From: Olsenella intestinalis | Lineage (GTDB): Bacteria; Actinomycetota; Coriobacteriia; Coriobacteriales; Atopobiaceae | NCBI RefSeq assembly: GCF_023276655.1 | Contig: NZ_JALGRK010000002.1 | Location: forward strand, 186,001-250,000 | Direction of reading: 5' to 3' | Length of the DNA stretch: 64,000 nucleotides | In this document: positions 59,438-64,000 of the stretch, in pieces | Layout: every line of letters begins with the position of its first letter | Position numbering within the stretch: the stretch's first letter is position 1 | The notes under the pieces: generated by a model | What the model was told of the DNA's origin: nothing | What the model saw: the letters and a program-made list of their open reading frames with translations, nothing else | The model's database searches: none | Program-made: the position numbers and the translations under genes

Positions 59438-60082
59438 CTAGGAGATGGACCTGAAGAGGCCGGTGACCTTGCCCAGGATTGCGGGGTTGGTTGCGTAGAT
59501 GGGCTCCATCGCGTCGTTCTCCGGCTGGAGGCGGATGCGGCCGTCCTCGCGGTAGAAGGTCTTCACCGTTGCCGAGTCGTCGATCATGGCGACCACGATC
59601 TCGCCGTTGCGGGCATCGTGCTGCTCCTTGACCACGATGTAGTCGCCGTCGTTGATGCCGACGTTGACCATGGACGTGCCCTTGACCCTGAGGACGAACG
59701 AGCCTGCGTCGCCCACAATGCTCTTGGGCAGGCGGAGCGTGTCCTCCACGTTCTGCTCGGCCAGGATGGGAACGCCGGCGGCCACGCGGCCCACCAGCGG
59801 CAGCGAGATGGTGCCGTCATTCGCGTTGTCGACGACCTTGGCCAGGCCATCGTCCTCCGATGAGGCCTCGGTCACCTCGATCGTGCGGGGCTTCTTCGAG
59901 TCGCGCTTGATGTAGCCGCGCTCCTGCAGCGTCTTGAGGTGCGCGTGGACCGTGGAGGGGGAGGCCAGGCCCACGGCCTTGCCGATCTCGCGCACCGAGG
60001 GCGGATAGCCGTGCTCGCCGGTGTAGTCGCAGATGAACTGGTAGATCTGGTTCTGTCGCCTGTTGAGCTCGCCCTTGGACAT
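59438..60082 (-). CDS. lexA: SOS repressor LexA
   Basis: 214 residues, AAAGGAGG before the ATG. Winged-helix domain (NRRQNQIYQFICDYTGEHGYPPSVREIGKAVGLASPSTVHAHLKTL), cleavage site Ala-Gly in GRVAAGVPIL, catalytic Ser in RVKGTSMVNVGI and catalytic Lys in ATVKTFYRE. Its promoter (-35 TTGATT, -10 TATAGT on the minus strand) overlaps a LexA-like box, so it is self-controlled. Confidence 0.97.
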   Translation of the reverse strand: MSKGELNRRQNQIYQFICDYTGEHGYPPSVREIGKAVGLASPSTVHAHLKTLQERGYIKRDSKKPRTIEVTEASSEDDGLAKVVDNANDGTISLPLVGRVAAGVPILAEQNVEDTLRLPKSIVGDAGSFVLRVKGTSMVNVGINDGDYIVVKEQHDARNGEIVVAMIDDSATVKTFYREDGRIRLQPENDAMEPIYATNPAILGKVTGLFRSIS

Positions 60083-60109
60083 ACGCGCTCCCTCCTTTAG
60101 TTGTCAAAA

Positions 60110-60148
60110 ACTATAGCCCACCCACCCCGAAAAATCAAACAAATGTTC
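60110..60148 (-). promoter_or_regulatory. lexA promoter with LexA-like box
   Basis: Minus strand: -35 TTGATT (60138-60133), 17-base spacer, -10 TATAGT (60115-60110). The box AAACAAATGTTC (60137-60148, plus strand) abuts the -35; one half-site is perfect (GTTC), the other is AAAC. Confidence 0.7.
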
Positions 60149-60157
60149 GCTTTTGGC

Positions 60158-60199
60158 TTGACCGTACACCTGTTCGGCGATAGGGTAGTACACGTGTTC
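60158..60199 (+). promoter_or_regulatory. SOS promoter of the LysM gene, two LexA-like boxes
   Basis: -35 TTGACC (60158-60163), 17-base spacer, -10 TAGGGT (60181-60186). GTACACCTGTTC (60164-60175) fills the spacer and GTACACGTGTTC (60188-60199) follows the -10. Both are GAAC-N4-GTTC boxes with the same single change (GTAC for GAAC on the left half-site as read on +). Confidence 0.7.
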
Positions 60200-60272
60200 G
60201 ATACACGGTTCGAATTGTTGTCCGACCGACTTGATACAACGTACGTGACAACAGATTCGAAGGGAGAACAGC

Positions 60273-60731
60273 ATGGCGTATCGCTCGGAAGTCGTTTGTG
60301 CGTGCAACGGAAGCCTCGCGCTCAAGGCCCAGGAGGTGCAGGCCCAGGCCGCACCCGTGCTTCACGTGATCGAGGGGGCCAAGCCCGGCTCGCCCACGGC
60401 CGCGACCGCGTCGCACGCCGACTCGGCTCGGCTCTCTGGGCGTTCGCTGCGTCTCTCCGCCGCGGTCGCAACCGTCGCCGTGGCGGTCGTGCTCGGCTCC
60501 TGGGGCGCCCTCGACGCGGCACATGCGGGACGTGTCGCGGACGCGCTCTCGAACTGCGCCACACAGAGCGTGGAGGTCTCGACGGGCGACTCGCTCTGGT
60601 CGATTGCCGAGGCGCACCCGGTCGAGGGCGTCAGCACCCCCGAGGTCGTCTCCTGGATCGTCGAGGCGAACAACCTCCCCAACAGTTCCGTCGCCAGCGG
60701 CCAGGCGCTCGTCGTTCCCGCGCGCGGCTAG
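60273..60731 (+). CDS. LysM membrane protein, probable SOS cell-division inhibitor (ChiZ/YneA-like)
   Basis: 152 residues, AAGGGAG upstream. Cytoplasmic N-terminus (~70 residues), one transmembrane helix (LSAAVATVAVAVVLGSWGALDAA), then an extracytoplasmic LysM domain (VEVSTGDSLWSIAEAHP...VVSWIVEANNLPNSSVASGQALVVP). Divergent from lexA, with LexA-like boxes in its promoter and nrdR next, it matches the lexA-Rv2719c(ChiZ)-nrdR order of mycobacteria and yneA beside lexA in Bacillus. Those proteins halt division during DNA damage, and the same is inferred here. Confidence 0.82.
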   Translation: MAYRSEVVCACNGSLALKAQEVQAQAAPVLHVIEGAKPGSPTAATASHADSARLSGRSLRLSAAVATVAVAVVLGSWGALDAAHAGRVADALSNCATQSVEVSTGDSLWSIAEAHPVEGVSTPEVVSWIVEANNLPNSSVASGQALVVPARG

Positions 60732-60869
60732 TACGTGGCGCTTTGGGCCCACATGTAGTGCCGGCAATGGGGCAGGCTCCTCTCCGTTGTGTTAACAAGT
60801 GTTGTCGTGATGGGACTTATGCCGCATCTGTGATAACGTTTCCTGTGGAAATTCCACTAGGGGAGGAAC

Positions 60870-61325
60870 ATGCGTTGTCCGAAGTGCGGATGCGTCGAGT
60901 CCAAGGTAGTTGACTCGCGCCCGTCTGAAAGCAATGACGCCATCAGGCGTCGTCGCCAGTGCATCGAGTGCGGCACTCGCTTCACGACATACGAGCGTCG
61001 CGAGGAGATGCCCATCCTCGTCATCAAGAAGGATGGCACGAAGGAGACCTTCGACAGGCAGAAGCTCATGCGCGGCCTCGTTGCCGCCACGGTCAAGCGC
61101 AACGTCACCCTGGACACCCTTAACGAGATCATCGACAGCATCGAGTCGTACCTTCGCGACAACGGCCAGATCGAGATCGCGTCGCAGGAGATTGGCAAGC
61201 TCGTCCTGCAGCGCCTCGTGTCCGTGGACAAGGTTGCCTACGTGCGCTTCGCGTCGGTGTATCGCGACTTCAAGGATGTGGACGAGTTCAACGAGGAGCT
61301 GAGGAGCCTTGCCGGTGAGCACTAA
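60870..61325 (+). CDS. nrdR: Transcriptional repressor NrdR
   Basis: Senses ATP/dATP and represses ribonucleotide reductase genes. 151 residues; GGGGAGGAAC before the ATG. Zinc ribbon cysteines 3, 6, 31 and 34 (MRCPKCG...[12 protein letters not shown]), then an ATP-cone ([22 protein letters not shown]). dut overlaps its end. Confidence 0.96.
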   Translation: MRCPKCGCVESKVVDSRPSESNDAIRRRRQCIECGTRFTTYERREEMPILVIKKDGTKETFDRQKLMRGLVAATVKRNVTLDTLNEIIDSIESYLRDNGQIEIASQEIGKLVLQRLVSVDKVAYVRFASVYRDFKDVDEFNEELRSLAGEH

Positions 61326-61761
61326 TCCCGTACGACTTCCCATCAAGCGTCTCGACCCCACGATAGAGCTCCCCTCATATGCCTACGCAGGCGACGCCGG
61401 ACTGGACCTCAGGTCCAGCGAGGACGTGACTCTCGAGCCGTTCGAGAGGCGCCTCATCTCCACCGGTCTCGCCATTGCCATTCCCGAGGGCTATGCCGGC
61501 TTCGTCCAGCCCCGCAGTGGCATGGCCCTCAAGCACGGCCTCTCCATGGCCAACACCCCCGGTCTCATCGACTCCCACTATCGAGGCGAGCTCAAGGTCA
61601 TCGCCATCAACCTCGATCCCAGGGAGCCCATCTCCATCAAGCGAGGCGACCGCATCGCCCAGCTTGTCATTCAGCAGGTCCCCGTCGTCTCCCTCGTCGA
61701 GGTCGAAGAGCTCGACGAGACCGACAGGGGAACCGGAGGATTCGGTTCTAGCGGCGTCTAG
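61315..61761 (+). CDS. dut: dUTP diphosphatase
   Basis: Hydrolyses dUTP to dUMP. 148 residues; GTG 61315 chosen for GAGGAG 8 bases upstream, TTG 61309 possible. All five motifs of trimeric dUTPases: [53 protein letters not shown]. Paired with nrdR, both guarding the dNTP pool. Confidence 0.95.
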   Translation: MSTNPVRLPIKRLDPTIELPSYAYAGDAGLDLRSSEDVTLEPFERRLISTGLAIAIPEGYAGFVQPRSGMALKHGLSMANTPGLIDSHYRGELKVIAINLDPREPISIKRGDRIAQLVIQQVPVVSLVEVEELDETDRGTGGFGSSGV

Positions 61762-61770
61762 CCGTGGAAT

Positions 61771-61806
61771 ACATGTCCCGACCGCAAGGTCCGGGACATG
61801 TTTTTT
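61771..61806 (+). terminator. Rho-independent terminator of nrdR-dut
   Basis: ACATGTCCCG / CGGGACATGT stem with inner ACC/GGT pairing around GCAA, followed by six T residues. Confidence 0.93.
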
Positions 61807-61838
61807 GTCACTCGATCGCGTCGGAAGGAAATGCACTA

Positions 61839-63152
61839 ATGGACAAGTTCTTCAAGACAGCAGAGAGGGGTTCGTCGGTCGCCCAGGAGCTCCGCGCCGG
61901 CCTCACGACGTTCCTCGCGATGTCCTACATCATCGCGCTCAACCCCCTGATTCTGTCTGATGCGGGGGTACCCATCTCCGCAACCATCACGAGCACCTGC
62001 TTCGGTGCGGGCATCATGACCATCCTCATGGGCCTCTTCGCCAACCGTCCTCTCGCACTTGCCTCCGGCCTTGGCATCAACTCGATGATTGTCGTCGCCA
62101 CCTCCGCCTACTGCGGTGGCGACTGGCGCGCCGCCATGGGCGTCATCTTCCTCGAGGGCGTCGTCATCCTGCTGCTCGTCCTCTGCGGCCTGCGTCAGGC
62201 GATCATGGACGCCATCCCGCTGTCGCTGCGCCACGCCATCTCCGTCGGCCTCGGCCTCTTCGTCGCCATGATCGGCCTCGCCAACGCGGGCATCATCACC
62301 GGCGACGGCGGCACCCTGGTCGCCCTCGGCGAGGTCACCCAGCCCACCTTCATCGTCGGTGCCATCTCGATCGTCGCCACGATCGTCTTCGCGGCCTTCG
62401 ACATCAAGGGCTCGCTGCTCCTCGGCATCCTCGTCGCCGTCGTCTGCGGCATCCCCCTGGGCGTCACCCAGGCTCCCGCCGGCGTCCTCTCGATCCCCGA
62501 CTTCTCCAGCTTCGGCGCCCCCTTCCAGGCTGACGCCGCGGGCACCATGGGCATCGTCAAGGTCGTGACCACCCCGGCCCTGCTCGTCCTCGCGTTCTCC
62601 CTCATGATGTCTGACTTCTTCGACACCATGGGCACGGCGCTCGCCGTCGCCAAGGAGGGCGAGTTCGTCGACAACGAGGGCAACGTCGAGAACATGCGCG
62701 AGATCCTGATCGTCGACTCCTGCGCCGCCTGGGTCGGCGGCCTGCTCGGCGCCTCCTCGATCACCACGTTCGTCGAGTCCACCTCCGGCGCTGCCGACGG
62801 CGGCCGCACGGGCCTCTCCTCGATCTTCTGCGGCCTCTTCTTCATCGTCTGCGCGTTCTTCGCGCCGGTGATCGCCGTCGTCCCCGGCGCCGCCACCTGC
62901 GGTGCCCTCGTCTACGTCGGCTACCTCATGATCTCCGAGGTCACCGAGATCGACTGGCACGACATGCTCGAGGGCCTTCCTGCCTTCCTCACCGTCGCCG
63001 GCATCCCCATGACCTACTCGATCTCCTCCGGCATCGGCCTCGGCTTCATCGGCTACGTTGTCGTTGCCATTGCCACCGGCAAGGCCAAGACCGTCAAGCC
63101 GCTCATGTGGCTCGCCTCCATCGCCTTCGTCCTCTACTTCATCTTCTCGTAG
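61839..63152 (+). CDS. NCS2 purine permease (AzgA/guanine-hypoxanthine type)
   Basis: 437 residues from ATG 61839 with GGAAGGAAA upstream. RAGLTTFLAMSYIIALNPLILSDAGVP, a string of ~12 membrane helices, and LMMSDFFDTMGTALAVAKEGEFVD are typical of the AzgA branch that imports adenine, guanine and hypoxanthine with protons. Substrate choice among purines is not clear. Followed by a terminator, so separate from the next permease. Confidence 0.9.
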   Translation: MDKFFKTAERGSSVAQELRAGLTTFLAMSYIIALNPLILSDAGVPISATITSTCFGAGIMTILMGLFANRPLALASGLGINSMIVVATSAYCGGDWRAAMGVIFLEGVVILLLVLCGLRQAIMDAIPLSLRHAISVGLGLFVAMIGLANAGIITGDGGTLVALGEVTQPTFIVGAISIVATIVFAAFDIKGSLLLGILVAVVCGIPLGVTQAPAGVLSIPDFSSFGAPFQADAAGTMGIVKVVTTPALLVLAFSLMMSDFFDTMGTALAVAKEGEFVDNEGNVENMREILIVDSCAAWVGGLLGASSITTFVESTSGAADGGRTGLSSIFCGLFFIVCAFFAPVIAVVPGAATCGALVYVGYLMISEVTEIDWHDMLEGLPAFLTVAGIPMTYSISSGIGLGFIGYVVVAIATGKAKTVKPLMWLASIAFVLYFIFS

Positions 63153-63169
63153 CGGCCAAGGTCCCACTG

Positions 63170-63194
63170 GGGCCCGCCTCGGCGGGCCCTTTTT
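63170..63194 (+). terminator. Rho-independent terminator behind the purine permease
   Basis: GGGCCCGCC-TC-GGCGGGCCC stem followed by five T residues. Confidence 0.93.
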
Positions 63195-63221
63195 CATGCG
63201 CTTCAACAGAAAGGAGAAGAC

Positions 63222-64000
63222 ATGGCCAGAAAAGAGCGTGAGGTCATCGGCGTCGACGACCGCGTCTCCGTCGGAAGGGCCATTCCTCTCGGCATCCAGC
63301 ACATGATGAGCATGTTCGGCTCGACCGTGCTCGTCCCGGCGCTCACGGGCCTCAACCCCAACGTCGCCATCATGTGCTCCGGCATCGGCACCATCATCTA
63401 CCTGCTGCTCACGAAGAACCGCATCCCCAGCTACCTGGGCAGCTCCTTCGCGTTCATCAGCCCGATCCTCGCCGCGACCGCGGCCACGGGGTCGCTGCAG
63501 ACCGCGCTCTCGGGCGTGGTGGTCGCGGGCCTCGTCTACTTCGTGGTGGCGGGCATCATCAAGCTCGCGGGCACCGGCTGGCTCGACAGGCTGCTTCCGC
63601 CCGTCCTCGTGGCCTCGGTCATGATCGTCATCGGCGTCGGCCTCTCCGCCACCGCCGCGGGCATGGCGCTCAACTCCTCGACTGACGCCTTCGTCGCCAA
63701 CGGCGCGATCGTCGCCGCCATCACCCTTACGGCGGCCGTCGTGTTCTCGTCCCTCGGGGGCTTCGTCGGCACCGTTCCCATCCTGCTCTCGATCATCGTC
63801 GGCTACATCGTCTCGGCCTTCATGGGCCTCGTCGACTTCCAGGGCGTCATCGACGCCCCCTGGATCGGCCTGCCGCCCATCCAGACGCCGACCTTCGATC
63901 CCGGCGCCATCGCCCTGATCGCGCCCGTGGCCCTCGTCTGCGTCATCGAGCACATCGGCCACCTGCTCGCGGTCGGCGAGATCGTCGGCAAGGACTACCG
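63222..64000 (+). CDS. uraA: Uracil permease UraA (3' end outside window)
   Basis: ATG 63222 with AAGGAG upstream; frame open to the window end (259 complete codons). VGRAIPLGIQHMMSMFGSTVLVPALTGLNPNVAIMCSGIGT and IPSYLGSSFAFISPI are hallmarks of the uracil/xanthine NCS2 branch, and VCVIEHIGHLLAVGEI carries the conserved Glu/His of the substrate site. It is a proton-coupled uracil importer, complementing the pyr operon; PyrR may use the uracil it brings in. Confidence 0.92.
   Translation, partial: MARKEREVIGVDDRVSVGRAIPLGIQHMMSMFGSTVLVPALTGLNPNVAIMCSGIGTIIYLLLTKNRIPSYLGSSFAFISPILAATAATGSLQTALSGVVVAGLVYFVVAGIIKLAGTGWLDRLLPPVLVASVMIVIGVGLSATAAGMALNSSTDAFVANGAIVAAITLTAAVVFSSLGGFVGTVPILLSIIVGYIVSAFMGLVDFQGVIDAPWIGLPPIQTPTFDPGAIALIAPVALVCVIEHIGHLLAVGEIVGKDY

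Overview
The window is high-G+C bacterial DNA with almost every third codon position G or C, densely packed genes, many GTG and TTG starts, and an mIHF-like gene beside gmk. The gene set (dnaG-rpoD, pyr operon with a PyrR leader, RNase Y plus RNase J, a SpoVS homologue without other sporulation genes, and lexA / LysM protein / nrdR order) suggests a non-sporulating actinobacterium. Class Coriobacteriia, for example Olsenella or a relative, is the best guess. That placement is inference from gene content and style, not from a database search.

Layout. 1-2.2 kb: 3' end of dnaG, then rpoD. 2.3-5.7 kb: tRNA-Asn, then a three-gene polysaccharide export and glycosyltransferase unit. 5.8-11.3 kb: pyrimidine operon pyrR-pyrB-pyrC-pyrK-pyrD-pyrF behind an attenuator-like leader. 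11.5-18.2 kb: mihF, gmk, rpoZ, thiI, comEA, comEC, holA. 18.2-33.1 kb: rpsT (reverse), lepA, dus, hemW, a membrane DnaJ-like protein, dnaJ, mtaB, phoH, ybeY, dgkA, era, recO, rpsO, pnp. 33.2-40.5 kb: an accessory island of different composition holding an S41-like lipoprotein, a hybrid histidine kinase with its own solute-binding lipoprotein, a small membrane protein and remnants of at least three dead genes. 40.7-64 kb: RNase J, ftsK, a RodZ-like protein, yajQ, rimO, pgsA, pncC, recA-recX, rny, a GHKL ATPase, spoVS, miaB, miaA, hflX, then lexA with a membrane acyltransferase in reverse, a divergent LysM protein, nrdR, dut, and two NCS2 nucleobase permeases (the second cut by the window end).

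Functional themes. The window covers translation and RNA processing (RpoZ, RpsT, RpsO, LepA, PNPase, RNase J, RNase Y, YbeY, Era), tRNA modification (ThiI, Dus, MtaB, MiaB, MiaA), pyrimidine synthesis and salvage, the SOS response (LexA, RecA, RecX, the LysM protein, with LexA-type boxes visible in the promoters), and natural competence (ComEA, ComEC).

The most interesting signal is not a gene. The 10-mer GCTCTTCTCG occurs about 24 times exactly, 14 on + and 10 on -, where base composition predicts well under one. Many copies lie directly behind stop codons or in the unconserved ends of genes, and several share a longer context ending in SCCGCG. Its density, strand balance and placement resemble the DNA uptake sequences of Neisseria and Haemophilus, and comEA/comEC are in the same window. 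I know of no such element described in this group. All motif counts were made by eye.
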